Below are positions 8,263-17,694 of a stretch of 64,000 nucleotides of DNA, piece after piece. The stretch is from the NCBI RefSeq assembly GCF_900240995.1, contig NZ_LT965953.1, positions 1,396,376 to 1,460,375 on the forward strand. The letters are read 5' to 3'. A model generated the notes under the pieces. It ran no database searches, was not told the origin of the DNA, and saw only the letters and a program-made list of their open reading frames with translations. Source of the stretch: Bacillus sp. Marseille-P3661. Its GTDB lineage: Bacteria; Bacillota; Bacilli; Bacillales; Bacillaceae_J. Within the stretch, counting starts at the first letter, position 1. Each line of letters starts with the position of its first letter. Position numbers and translations under genes: made by a program.

Positions 8263-9693
8263 TTATGCGTGAGTATAATATTTATCAATAAAACTAATAG
8301 CAGAAGCTTCATCCTGTTCGATCGAAATTTCAACAGCATTTTTAGCTGTTTCTAATAAAGTTTCTGAATACTTTTTCAAACTAAAACTTTCTTCAATTAG
8401 AGCTGCAATATGTTCCTGCACATTGTAGGGTATAATTGGAATAATTAAATCCTTTAATGTTTCCTGGTTTAACCTTTGTTGAACTGATCCTCTTGCCAAT
8501 CTATCTATTAACTCAAAATAAAACTTTGAATTAAACAGTAGTGTATAAACGGAAGGAATAAATTTTTTAGGTAATCTAAAAGAAAGGACATTATCTGAGT
8601 ATACAGAATCCTGCAACTCTTTTCTTATTTCACCAAATATCCCCACGGAACCTACTCGTGCAGTAACAATATCCCCTTCTTTAGCTTTTCTAACAAAATT
8701 ATCTTTCTTTACATAATAGTCATCATCAAACTCAATTTGACCATTTTTAATGTTGGTGCTTCTAATATAGAAGGTTAGCCCCTCAATCTCACCCTTTTTA
8801 AAATATTCTGGTGAATATTCACCGGTATCAATTTTTTCTAGTAGATTCCCAATTGTGTTCCATTCATTGTTATATTTAATTCTATTTTCAATTTCTTCAT
8901 ACTTTGGTTGATAATATTCAGCGTCCAAACGGCCAGAAGTAAAAAAGGAATTAGAAAGACTCTTAACGTTAGTGGATTCTTTACTAATTTCATAATTTTT
9001 CAACCCAATTACTTCAGTAAGAATGTCTTCAGCCTGTTGATAAACTTCCTCTGACTGAAACATTGCTTCATCTGAACTTTTGATGATTTTCTCTACTGTC
9101 ATGCACAATTCCTTTGAAGGTACAGGAATTTCAAATAACTCTATCTGAGATAGAAATACGTGTTGTTGGACACTTCCACGGGTTTCTCGTTTTAGATAAT
9201 TTTGCCCAAATTCAGACATAAGGAAGGCATATAAATAATAAGGGTTTATTTGTCCTTTTGTATCTATCTTTGCTATATCTTGGTTAGAATTAATAGGATA
9301 TTGCCACCTATCCGAAGCTAGTGCAACATCCCCAATTGTTCCGGACATAGACAATAAAATCATTCCCGGTTTAACTTCTGACTTCCATAATAATGAATTT
9401 GCATTTTCATCAATATATATCATATCGGTGAATGACACTCTTCCTTTTTTCATATTAACTCCACGAATAAAAGGAATTCCTTTATCTAAGTAGTTGACTT
9501 CATTATTAAGAGAGTATGCACCGAAAGATTTTATGTCTACACCTAGATTCTCGAGGATTACATGGTTTCTACTTCTAATAATTGATTCTTCTAGTAGGAA
9601 CTTTTTTTGAAAGTAATTACTGTCAAACCTAAATACATCATTATTTTGCCGTGCGTATGATAATGGTACTATGCTAACTTCAAGCCCTTTCAA
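8263..9693 (-). CDS. hsdS: Type I restriction-modification specificity subunit
   Basis: The 476-residue protein has two target-recognition halves. Each has a conserved TRD end: RGSVQQHVFLSQIELFEIPVP about residues 170-190 and RGSVQQRLNQETLKDLIIPI about 400-420. Each is followed by a helical spacer. HsdS positions HsdM (and HsdR) on a bipartite DNA site. The start is TTG. It follows hsdM by 35 bp on the same strand, as is usual. The gene itself looks complete, but its partner hsdM is truncated and no hsdR is visible, so the system is probably not a working restriction enzyme here. Confidence 0.88.
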   Translation of the reverse strand: MKGLEVSIVPLSYARQNNDVFRFDSNYFQKKFLLEESIIRSRNHVILENLGVDIKSFGAYSLNNEVNYLDKGIPFIRGVNMKKGRVSFTDMIYIDENANSLLWKSEVKPGMILLSMSGTIGDVALASDRWQYPINSNQDIAKIDTKGQINPYYLYAFLMSEFGQNYLKRETRGSVQQHVFLSQIELFEIPVPSKELCMTVEKIIKSSDEAMFQSEEVYQQAEDILTEVIGLKNYEISKESTNVKSLSNSFFTSGRLDAEYYQPKYEEIENRIKYNNEWNTIGNLLEKIDTGEYSPEYFKKGEIEGLTFYIRSTNIKNGQIEFDDDYYVKKDNFVRKAKEGDIVTARVGSVGIFGEIRKELQDSVYSDNVLSFRLPKKFIPSVYTLLFNSKFYFELIDRLARGSVQQRLNQETLKDLIIPIIPYNVQEHIAALIEESFSLKKYSETLLETAKNAVEISIEQDEASAISFIDKYYTHA

Positions 9694-9728
9694 TAAAGCT
9701 TTAAATCTTTCTTCATTGAAAGGGCTAT

Positions 9729-11450
9729 TTACTTTCCCCAGAAGGATAGCCCTTCTTTCTTAGCAAACTCAATAAATGCTTCAGCAATACCATCTTGAGT
9801 AAGTCCATCATGATTGAACAGGTCGTGCTTTACAATCAAATGACCATGTGTATCTAAAAGGTACTGATCTAAATCTTCAGGTACACTGTTATAACTATTT
9901 ATTACTACCGGCTCTTTATCTTTTTCTACAGGGATATTATTATTTAAGTTATTGACATAATCTTTCTTACGAACGAAGATCTTTTCTCCACTATTATCCT
10001 TACTTGGCTCTTGCATTGTGGCAAAGAAAATAGGATAATCCTCAACTTTAGGGCAAAGCTCATCATCCCACTTTTGCACTAACAGGACGCTAGTTTTGGT
10101 TCCAGTATGTGGCTTAAATACATTCCCATTTAATCCTATTACTCCTAAGATACGGCAATGTTCAGCAATAAACTCACGAATCCTTTTATCACTGCTGTTA
10201 TTAAACCGTCCTTGTGGTAAGACTATTGCCATCCGTCCACCTGGCTTTAAGAAGTCAAGGTTACGTTCTATGAAAAGAATGTCCCTTCCTACCTTTGTTT
10301 GATATTTACCTTGAGCGTTTTTGCCAAGTTCGTATTTTGCAATTATCCGGCTTTCTTTGATATCTCCGGCAAAAGGTGGATTAGCCATGAGAACGTCGAA
10401 TGAAAAGTCCCTATTGCTGTTTTTAACAGCTCTTAACCTTTTTATCCTTCTCCATCCCTCAAAATAAATGTCTTGCCAATCTTCATCTTCTGTGTTTTCA
10501 TCCCAGCGCTCATAATCCAGAGTATTTAAATGCAAGACATTAGTTTGGCCATCTCCGGCGATAAGATTTAATGTTCTTCCAACACGAACAGCTTTTTCAT
10601 CAAAATCTATAGCAAATACCTTTTCTTTAACATAATCAATACATCTGGCTGGTTTATTCTCTGTTGTAAACAAATGACTTTTGTCCAGACCTTCATCCAT
10701 CATAATCTGTTCCCAGACATGGAAGATAGTATGTACCGGGAAACCACAACTTCCGGCTGCTGTATCAATCATTGTTTCATTTTCTTTTGGATTGAGCATT
10801 TTTACGCACATATCAATAACATAACGTGGGGTAAAATACTGTCCTTTTTCCCCTTTGCTGCTTTTATTTATTAGATATTCAAATGCTTCGTCAACTACAT
10901 CAAGATTTGAATTAAAAAGCTTCACATCTTGGAGTGACGACACACAAACAGAAAGGTGAGAAGGAGTAAGCATAATTTTGGCGTCCTCGGTAAATACACC
11001 AGGCCACTTAATCTTAGCTCGATCAAACACACCTTGAATTTTGGCTTTCAATTCAATTTCGGTGTCGCCGTAATTTCTAAATTCTAAATGCCTGTTCCGA
11101 TTCCTACCACTTTCCATTTCGTCAAATAGTTTGGTGAAAATCAACTTGAAAAGTTCCTCAAAAACATCCACACCAGCGTTAGCTAAAACCTCATCTTCCA
11201 TTTCTAGAATAAGGTCTTTTAAGGATTTTCTTTCAGTCAACAACTTGTCTTTTTCCACCAGGTCAGCAATAGTCCATCGTTCTTCTAGAATATCAGATAG
11301 TTTCTGGTCAGCTCTTGGCACTGCCGGAATGTCCTCAAAAAAATTAGGGTCTTTTCGGTGGTAATAAGATATAGAATCTCCGTTACTCCAAATGCCTATT
11401 GGTGCTCCAGTAGCATTACAATAAGATTTAAGCTGCTCTTTTCCGTGACA
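9729..11450 (-). pseudogene. hsdM: Type I DNA methyltransferase subunit, 5'-truncated
   Basis: The N6-adenine methyltransferase core is intact. It has the SAM motif DTAAGSCG (residues 187-194 counted from GTG 11321; the usual form is D-P-A-x-G-S-G) and the catalytic NPPF (314-317). Coding similarity extends upstream of that GTG through GAPIGIWSNGDSISYY and EQLKSYCNATG to about 11450. That is the N-terminal region of HsdM variants carrying an HSDR_N-like segment. There an in-frame stop and unrelated DNA begin, so the true start is lost. The only downstream starts lack a well-spaced ribosome site. The break lies about 75 bp from a recombinase-scar repeat, which points to loss by rearrangement. 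Confidence 0.75.
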
Positions 11451-11523
11451 AGATTAGCATAGAATAAGTGAAAAAAATCCAAATCTTTTTTGCTAAAATT
11501 ACCGAGATATCAGCTTTTTGTTA

Positions 11524-11557
11524 AAAAGGTTTAGATTTTATTAAAGTTTGGATAACT
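11524..11557 (+). repeat. Scar repeat copy 1
   Basis: AAAAAGGTTTAGATTTTATT followed by AAAGTTTGGATAAC is almost identical to 15734-15768. It separates the truncated hsdM side from the C-terminal half of a tyrosine recombinase. It may be a terminal repeat of a lost element. Confidence 0.5.
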
Positions 11558-11589
11558 TACAAAATCCAAACGTTAGGATTTTCTAAGGC

Positions 11590-11798
11590 ATTCCTTCAGT
11601 GTGCATTCATTAGCTGAAATGTCGCGCAAAGGACTTGATTTGTACTACTCTCTTCCTATTCTTTCTGTATTTCTTGGACATTCTTCTTTAGAGGCTACTG
11701 ATAAATATGTAAGGTTGACATCAGAAATGTATCCGGAATTGTTTCAAAATGTAAATAGCATCTGTTCTTATATATTTCCGGAGGTGAAAATGCCATGA
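11590..11798 (+). pseudogene. Tyrosine recombinase (RitB-like), C-terminal half
   Basis: Only the C-terminal catalytic end remains. SVHSLAEMSRKGLDLYYSL is followed by LGHSSLEATDKYVRLTSEMYPE, containing the LGH and the catalytic tyrosine in DKYVR. This is the end of the second enzyme of recombinase-in-trio elements. The preceding HxLR box is missing and is found instead on the fragment at 15769-16023. It overlaps the next recombinase by two bases, as in the intact trio. Confidence 0.65.
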
Positions 11799-12814
11799 AA
11801 CCAACAGACTTTTCTTATTATTAAACGGGATTTTTAACAAAATTTCTTCCGGGTGAGATAGGTGCAAGCAAGAACACCATTGCATCCTACAGAGATACCT
11901 TTATTCTTTTTCTCTTTTTTTTAAAAGATTTAAAAAATATTTCTGCAGAACAATTAACTTTGGTTATGATAACGAAAGAAGTTGTAATTGAATTTTTAGA
12001 TTGGACAGAAAATAAACGTAAATGTAGTATATCCACAAGAAATGTTCGCTTAGCAGCTCTACACTCTTTTTTTAGGTATCTTCAATATGAAAATCCTGAT
12101 AATCTATCGGAATGGCAGAAGATAATGTCTATACCTGTTAAAAAAGCTGAAAAGAAAACAGTCAATTATTTAACCCTTGATGGAATTAAATTACTCTTAG
12201 AAATGCCCGATGTTAGCACTGAAGATGGACGAAGGGATTTAGCACTATTAACCGTTTTATATGACACAGGTGCAAGAGTACAGGAAATCATTGATCTAAC
12301 ACCGTCAATAATTCGATTCGATAAACCTTATACTGTCAAATTAATAGGAAAAGGAAATAAGGCTAGGATTGTGCCATTAATGGAGCCGACTGTTAAAATA
12401 TTAAAACAATATATGACAGAACAAGATCTAACGCGAATCAATGCCAACTCCTATCCTCTTTTCTTTAATAAGAGAAAGGAAAAGCTAACACGTGCAGGTA
12501 TTAACTATATATTAAATAAATATATAAGTTTAGCGCAAGAGAAAAACAAAACATTAATACCGGAGGTATTTACATGCCATTGTCTCCGTCATTCAAAAGC
12601 AATGCATATGCTTCAGTCAGGGGTAAATCTTGTATATATTAGAGATTTTCTCGGTCATAGTTCTGTTCAAGTAACAGAGGTTTATGCAAAAACAGATTCT
12701 AAAGAAAAACGAGAGGCTATTGAAAAGGCATATGTAGATGTAACTCCTAAAGAAGAGTCGATATGGGAGAATAATACCGATTTATTGGCATGGCTAAAGA
12801 GATTTAACAAATAA
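11797..12814 (+). pseudogene. Tyrosine recombinase (RitC-like) with one in-frame stop
   Basis: Translation from ATG 11797 gives MKPTDFSYY, a TAA at codon 10, then TGFLTKFLPGEIGASKNTI and a complete enzyme of about 338 codons in the same frame. Catalytic residues are visible: R in TGARVQEIIDL, HCLRHSKAMHML, LGHSSVQVT and Y in EVYAKT. Apart from the stop, the enzyme appears whole. Re-initiation near 11960 (TTG or ATG) could give a shortened protein without the N-terminal SAM-like start. It is the last of a trio whose first gene is absent. Confidence 0.7.
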
Positions 12815-12826
12815 AAAATCATTTAC

Positions 12827-12895
12827 AATAATGTAAAGTAAATCAAATATATCTCTTTAAATCTATTTGGGAAAATCGATTTACTTTACATTATT
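12827..12895. repeat. Perfect 18-bp inverted repeat at recombinase-trio end
   Basis: AATAATGTAAAGTAAATC at 12827-12844 is mirrored exactly at 12878-12895, with 33 bp between. It sits directly after the last recombinase and before IS21 debris. It may be the end of the trio element or a two-way terminator. Confidence 0.6.
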
Positions 12896-12900
12896 TTTTA

Positions 12901-13659
12901 CTATACATAACCTTTTGACTGTGGATCTGATTTTCTACAAAGATAAACCTTGAACTTCCTTGTCTGCTGGTATTTGGTGAACTCCGCTGTCATAATAAGG
13001 TCTCTAGCGTTCTCACTGACTGCCAGTAAACGATCTTGGTCATAAACTAATTCAATGGACATCCCTCCAAAGTGCCGAAAGGCATTTTCATGCATTCGAA
13101 TAAGATCTATTGCTCGAAATGGCCGATCAAGCCACTCTACATACTTGTATCTAGAATGAGCTAGCACAAACGCAATAAAGTAGAGGCGTATGTACTTTCC
13201 ACCAGTTGTGGGAACTCTTTGTTGCCCAAAATCTATCTGAATCTGTTGGCCCATAGGAAGTTCAGGAACTGTACTAAAATCTCTTCCGGATGCCACTTTT
13301 GGGATATGATAGGCTTCACGTATATCATTGACGTAATTCCTGACTGTTCCTTCTGTAACCGATTTGACTTTGAGTTTCTCCTCTAGCCAGTCAAATACCT
13401 GAGCCCTTGACATGTCTGGATGTTCCTTAAGCCATCCAAGTATCTCCTTATGATAGGGATCAAGTTTTTTGCTTCGGCTTTGTAGTGAGTCTAGATATAA
13501 GTAAAATTCATCTGGTGTCATCCTCCCGTATTCAATCACCCTATTCCTTCAAATTTTTAATTTTCTGGCTATCGCACTGTTGGAGAACCCCTCATTACGA
13601 AGCCTATGAATCTCGTTGTAGATCATCAGTTTTTCCACTCCCTGTTCCTCACTTTCCAT
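12901..13659 (-). pseudogene. istA: IS21-family transposase IstA, nonsense-mutated and truncated
   Basis: From ATG 13659 the frame reads MESEEQGVEKLMIYNEI, then an HTH-like segment (NEGFSNSAIARKLKI), then a TGA, and continues as RNRVIEYGRMTPDEF to 12901. The DDE core begins at QIQIDFGQ and reaches CRKSDPQSKG, where the family normally continues into the region after the second catalytic acid. So the gene has an internal stop and has lost its C-terminus and istB. The 3' end abuts the 18-bp inverted repeat. Confidence 0.75.
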
Positions 13660-13800
13660 AGACTACAAATTTAGTATATAGAAAGTGGGGTTAATTGCGG
13701 TAAACTGTTGAATTTTATTTGTTATAATCTGTTCACTCTTATTTGTTGAAAACTGTTGATTCTATTTTATCGTTTACAAAAACTTTATAAGAAAAATTGA
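13660..13800. mobile_element. IS21-like left-end repeats
   Basis: Several spaced copies of an AAACTGTTGA / ATAATCTGTTCA motif lie between 13705 and 13770, upstream of istA. IS21 elements carry multiple internal repeats for transposase binding at the left end. The outer boundary is not determinable. Confidence 0.4.
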
Positions 13801-13981
13801 AACATTATAAATATTAAAAAAATGTTGCTATAAAGAGGGTTATTAGATTATAATTCACTTAACTAATATTCAGTGAATGGCGTTCACCATTTTTTGAAAT
13901 TACATAGGAACTCCAAAATCAAAGAATAATAGTATTACTTTTTTTAAATTATTAATTCAATACGAGGAGGAACTGGATAAT

Positions 13982-15118
13982 ATGCAAACAGAATTATTGC
14001 AACAAGCTTATAATCATATGCTTGAAGGAATTAAAGCTACTGCGAATATTACAGGTGATGAATTTCCTCACTATGCCGATGGACAAACTGGAGATTGGAC
14101 CTATTCCCCCTATGGTGATTGGACGGGAGGTTACTGGAATGGTATGCTTTGGTTAGCTGCAAAGACCACGAAAAACCCTGAATATCTTGACTGGGCTCAT
14201 AAATGGACAGAACTATTAAAAGTTCGTATTGATTCTCAAACTGTTTTTCGCGGGTTCCTTTTTTATTATGGGGCTGCTCTTGGCAGCATTCTACTTAATG
14301 ATCAAAAGTCAAAAGATTTCGCCATTCGCGCAGCAAAATCGATTGCAGCAGAATTCAATCCACAAGCTGGCCTTATCCCTCTTGGCAATGAAGCTGAGGA
14401 AGCCAGTAGTGTGGGAATTTCAGATACTAATATTGATGGTGTAAGCGCTTCACCATTATTGCTTTGGGCTGCTAAAGAAACAGGTGATTCATCCTTAGTG
14501 GATATTGCTGTAAAACATGCTATTAAAAATGATGAGTTAAGTATTCGTGAAGACGGTTCTGTATGTCAATCAGCATCTTTTGATAGCTCAGGAAATCTCG
14601 TTAAACGCTATACACATAAAGGTTATGCAGATGATAGTACATGGGGAAGGGCCCAAGCATGGGCAATGATGCATTATACTGTTGGATATCAATGGAGACC
14701 TGATGAAAAGGAATTATTAAATATTGCTATTAAGGTATCTGATTGGTGGGTTAATAATCTCCCTGAGGACGGCGTTGCATTTTGGGATTTCGATGATCCT
14801 GCAATCCCACATACGAACAAAGATACATCCGCAACAGCAATTGGAGCTTCAGCTTTATTAAAATTAAGTTATTTAGTTGAAGATGAAAAGAAAACTAAAA
14901 TCTATCGTGAAATAGCACTAAAATCAATAGAACGTTTGATTACAAACTATTTAACTCCTATGAATGAATTTGATAATAGAAGACCCGGAATGTTACTAAG
15001 TGGTTGTTTTAACAAAAAATTAAATGTTGCAACTGATAGTGAATTAATATGGGGAACTTATTATTTATTTGATTGCTTAAGTTGCTTACTGGAGTATGTT
15101 CATCCTAATCAATATTAA
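13982..15118 (+). CDS. Glycoside hydrolase family 88 (unsaturated glucuronyl hydrolase-like)
   Basis: The 378-residue protein is an (alpha/alpha)6-barrel enzyme. Aromatic barrel repeats are visible (WTGGYWNGMLWLAA, STWGRAQAWAMM, WWVNNLPEDG). D152 in NIDGVSASPLL corresponds to the catalytic Asp that hydrates the unsaturated uronic acid. It has no signal peptide, so it acts in the cytosol on oligosaccharides released by lyases. AGGAGG lies nine bases before the ATG. A small dyad (GTGAA-5-TTCAC, 13873-13887) about 95 bp upstream could be an operator. The gene stands alone with its own terminator and has no transporter or lyase nearby, so it is probably an isolated acquired gene. Confidence 0.8.
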   Translation: MQTELLQQAYNHMLEGIKATANITGDEFPHYADGQTGDWTYSPYGDWTGGYWNGMLWLAAKTTKNPEYLDWAHKWTELLKVRIDSQTVFRGFLFYYGAALGSILLNDQKSKDFAIRAAKSIAAEFNPQAGLIPLGNEAEEASSVGISDTNIDGVSASPLLLWAAKETGDSSLVDIAVKHAIKNDELSIREDGSVCQSASFDSSGNLVKRYTHKGYADDSTWGRAQAWAMMHYTVGYQWRPDEKELLNIAIKVSDWWVNNLPEDGVAFWDFDDPAIPHTNKDTSATAIGASALLKLSYLVEDEKKTKIYREIALKSIERLITNYLTPMNEFDNRRPGMLLSGCFNKKLNVATDSELIWGTYYLFDCLSCLLEYVHPNQY

Positions 15119-15171
15119 TTGGAGATGTTTGAATTAGGGTACAAATAAATTATATACCAATCATTATCTGC

Positions 15172-15211
15172 ACAACTTTCTACTTATAAGATACCGAAAG
15201 TTGTGTTTTTT
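15172..15211 (+). terminator. Terminator of GH88 gene
   Basis: ACAACTTTC pairs perfectly with GAAAGTTGT across a 15-base loop and is followed by a T-run. Confidence 0.75.
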
Positions 15212-15344
15212 GGTTCTCTATTGTTTGTGCTTATGTAATAAAAACATTTAAAAAGAGCACCATTTTAGCAGCGCTCTCTTACGACTTATTAGATTTTCGC
15301 ATCTCTACTAGGTACAATTGTATGTCTAAATACTACTTGTTTGG

Positions 15345-15731
15345 TTAATAAACTGATATCCTACTTTCTATCAAATTCTCTAATTTGGCCTTAACACGTT
15401 TTATAAATCGTCCACAAACAAACCCATCTAATACACGATGATCAAAAGATAGGCAAAGGTTAACCATACTGCGAATAGCAATCATATCGTTTTCCATTAC
15501 AACGGGACGTTTCACAATTGATTCCACTGATAAGATCGCAGCTTGTGGGTAATTAATAATTGGATTGGATAATATCGATCCTAACGAACCTGTGTTATTA
15601 ACGGTAAACGTTCCTCCCTGCATTTCCGCTCCTGACAATTTCCCGCTTCGAACTTTTGCTGCTAAATCGTTTACTTCTCGAGCAATCCCTTTAATATTTT
15701 TCTCATCCGCTCTTTTAATCACAGGTACCTT
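15345..15731 (-). pseudogene. bkdB: BkdB-like dihydrolipoyl acyltransferase, C-terminal fragment
   Basis: About 128 residues of the E2 catalytic domain remain. They include KRADEKNIKGIAREVNDLA, GGTFTVNNTGSLGS, NYPQAAILSVE and the active-site block SFDHRVLDG. The match is to the branched-chain 2-oxoacid dehydrogenase E2. The lipoyl and E1/E3-binding domains and about two thirds of the catalytic domain are gone. Upstream coding ends at 15731, exactly where the scar repeat begins. Not functional; a full copy probably exists elsewhere. Confidence 0.8.
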
Positions 15732-15733
15732 GA

Positions 15734-15768
15734 AAAAAGGTTTGGATTTTATTTAGGTTTGGATAACG
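15734..15768 (+). repeat. Scar repeat copy 2
   Basis: AAAAAAGGTTTGGATTTTAT followed by TTAGGTTTGGATAAC closely matches 11524-11557 in the same orientation. It joins the bkdB fragment to the N-terminal half of a tyrosine recombinase. Confidence 0.5.
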
Positions 15769-16023
15769 AAGATCATGTACTCTCGGACCGGTACTAGTAT
15801 GGGATATGCCGGCTCGTTGTAGATAGTCCCTAAAACGGCGGTATACCGTACTTTTGTCTATTCGGTTCCCTTTTATTGATGGAAACAGATAATCCGTACA
15901 TTTCGAATAACGATGAATTTTTTCTATTAACTTTATTATTCGTTGAGTTAGACTAGGTGCAAGGGGCACTAGCCGATCTTTATTGTTCTTCGCATGGTAA
16001 ACAGTCAATATGCCTTCGACGTT
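15769..16023 (-). pseudogene. Tyrosine recombinase fragment ending at the HDLR box
   Basis: This is the central catalytic part of a trio-type recombinase: [41 protein letters not shown] and GPRVHDLR. It stops in the active-site HDLR, where the scar repeat starts. The fragment at 11590 begins just after the equivalent position, so the two look like separated halves. The N-terminal part is also missing, cut near 16023. On the plus strand, 16018-16097 reads a short C-terminal fragment of another gene ([20 protein letters not shown]). Confidence 0.65.
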
Positions 16024-16121
16024 TTAGCGATTGCTAAATCGCATCGGACGTCCCGCGACAAAGAACTTATCAAATGGGATGAAGAATATGCTTAAATAGA
16101 AGGTAGGGCTCAAAAAAGTAC

Positions 16122-16271
16122 TCAATCGCTATCACTTGAGCTCATTATTTCAAATAAAGGCAAAAAAGCGAAAGTCACTACGCCAGTTACAGCTGCATCT
16201 TCTACATTGGTGCAACCAAAAATAAAGATGGTCGATAAAAGTAAGATTAAATAGTTCATTTTCTTTTTCAT
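16122..16271 (-). CDS. Small lipoprotein, 49 aa
   Basis: It starts at ATG 16271 with GGAG nine bases upstream. The product has a basic N-terminus (MKKKMNY), a hydrophobic stretch and a lipobox IFGC with Cys at about residue 20. A short hydrophobic tail ends in SSSDSD. It is probably an extracytoplasmic lipid-anchored peptide. The function is unknown. Confidence 0.55.
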   Translation of the reverse strand: MKKKMNYLILLLSTIFIFGCTNVEDAAVTGVVTFAFLPLFEIMSSSDSD

Positions 16272-16418
16272 TTTAAGATTCTCCTATAATAGTTTTATAT
16301 TGTTCATTCTAAAAATCTAAGAATATTAACATAGATTAACTAAAATACCCGTTACATTAAGTACATTATTTCACAAACACACTATTAGCAAAATGAATTA
16401 ATACTAGGTAATACAAGA

Positions 16419-16718
16419 TTCCAAAAGAATGAAGATGGCATTATCTTTCAAAATTACCATGGACAATATTTAACGCCTTCTATCATTCGTGAAACAATCC
16501 AAAATTACTGCAAAAAAGCTGGAATTGAATACAAAGGCACCCATGTTTTTAGACATACTCACGCAGTCTTGCTTCTTGAATCAGGAGCAGGCCTGAAATA
16601 TGTATCTAATCGATTAGGACATAAAACCATAAAAACAACTGCGGATACTTATCTTGCAATCACCGAAAAAATAGAAGAAGACGAACTCAAAAAGTTCGCC
16701 TCCTACACTCAAAGATAA
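16419..16718 (+). pseudogene. Phage/ICE integrase, C-terminal fragment
   Basis: About 99 residues remain: YLTPSIIRETIQNYCKKAG, THVFRHTHAVLLLESG, NRLGHKTIKTTADTYLAIT. They contain the R-H-T-H box, LGH and catalytic Tyr of tyrosine integrases. The N-terminus and core-binding domains are missing. The following bases (CGGCACGAAATCGGCATG, then CCCTTGATATAAATAGG) look like integrase arm and core sites. Similar bases occur at 7.9-8.0 kb. Confidence 0.7.
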
Positions 16719-16837
16719 CTACATCGGCACGAAATCGGCATGCCAGTAATTTTGCACTTAACAAAACATTCTCAAACCCTTGATATAAATAGGTTTTCTC
16801 TTAATTATCCGATAGAACCTTCCATTTTAAGATTAAT

Positions 16838-16866
16838 AAAAAGAGAATCATTTAATTAAGATTCCC
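16838..16866 (-). terminator. Terminator of aspartic-protease gene
   Basis: On the minus strand AGGGAATC pairs with GATTCTCT, followed by TTTTT. The same terminator is copied at 20057-20140. Confidence 0.65.
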
Positions 16867-16867
16867 T

Positions 16868-17248
16868 TTAGCCGTTTATATTCATTTCAAGATTAAGTAA
16901 ATCAATATTAAATCCTGCTTTCATTAATAAATCTAATCCAAGTAATCCGTTTATGTCCTCATAACCAAAATCGTTGAAATCTACTTCGATCTTTTTAACA
17001 ACAAAATCATTAATTTGAATTTTATCTACTTGTTTTCTAAAGGCATGTTCTTTTCCACCAACTCCAAAGTAGGTAACAATTCTATCGTGTAGATCAACGT
17101 GAAGACCTATATCTTCAACAATATCTTGAGAAATAAGTGTTCTTGCTGCTCCTGTATCTACCACCATGTTCTCTATCAATTTACTTTTACCGTTGAATGT
17201 TAAGATTATATCGACTAAAAGCAACCCATATTTATGCCTGATTTTCAT
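16868..17248 (-). CDS. Retropepsin-like aspartic protease
   Basis: The 126-residue protein has a single-domain pepsin-like fold. The active-site motif VVDTGAARTLIS has catalytic D31, the flap-region glycines are in FGVGGKEH, and GLLGLDLLMKAGF forms the conserved C-terminal psi-loop. Such proteases act as homodimers. There is no signal peptide, so it is cytosolic. Its start overlaps the end of the upstream 86-residue gene by 17 bp, so the two are translationally coupled. The partner may be a substrate or regulator. The last bases of this gene are duplicated near 20.1 kb. Confidence 0.75.
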   Translation of the reverse strand: MKIRHKYGLLLVDIILTFNGKSKLIENMVVDTGAARTLISQDIVEDIGLHVDLHDRIVTYFGVGGKEHAFRKQVDKIQINDFVVKKIEVDFNDFGYEDINGLLGLDLLMKAGFNIDLLNLEMNING

Positions 17249-17492
17249 GATAGTAGAATCTCCTTAGACCTACATCTTGACGAACTTCAAGCACAATATT
17301 TTCATTCGCAGTATGGTACACTAACTCGTCACCTTTTGATTGAAGCAGCTCTTTTGTTGCCAATTCATCTGACACAGGTTTAATTACCGCTATATCTTCA
17401 ATGAACTCTTGACCACTTTCAATGTAAGACGACAACACTTTTAATTTTACAAATTGATTAGGGTATAATTTTCTAACCTCTGACCATTTCAT
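17232..17492 (-). CDS. Hypothetical partner of aspartic protease, 86 aa
   Basis: This is a small soluble alpha/beta protein (MKWSEVRKLYPNQFVKLKVL, then AVIKPVSDELATKELLQSKG). AGAGGCGGTG lies seven bases before the ATG. I do not recognise a named family. The 17-bp overlap with the protease gene indicates an obligate operon, so it may be the protease's substrate, chaperone or inhibitor. Confidence 0.6.
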   Translation of the reverse strand: MKWSEVRKLYPNQFVKLKVLSSYIESGQEFIEDIAVIKPVSDELATKELLQSKGDELVYHTANENIVLEVRQDVGLRRFYYHENQA

Positions 17493-17694
17493 AATTTCAC
17501 CGCCTCTAGTATATTTCCTTAATTATATCATTGTGAAGACTCTAATCATATCTTCCAAATTAGTAAGACGAAAAAAAATCGAAGTTTTTTTCTTTTAGAT
17601 AATACCCGTTCAGTACAACAAGAATTAAACGTTTAACCTTTTACAAGAGGTTTAACCAAATATACTATTAAAAGAAAAAGTGCTCAAAGAAAGT

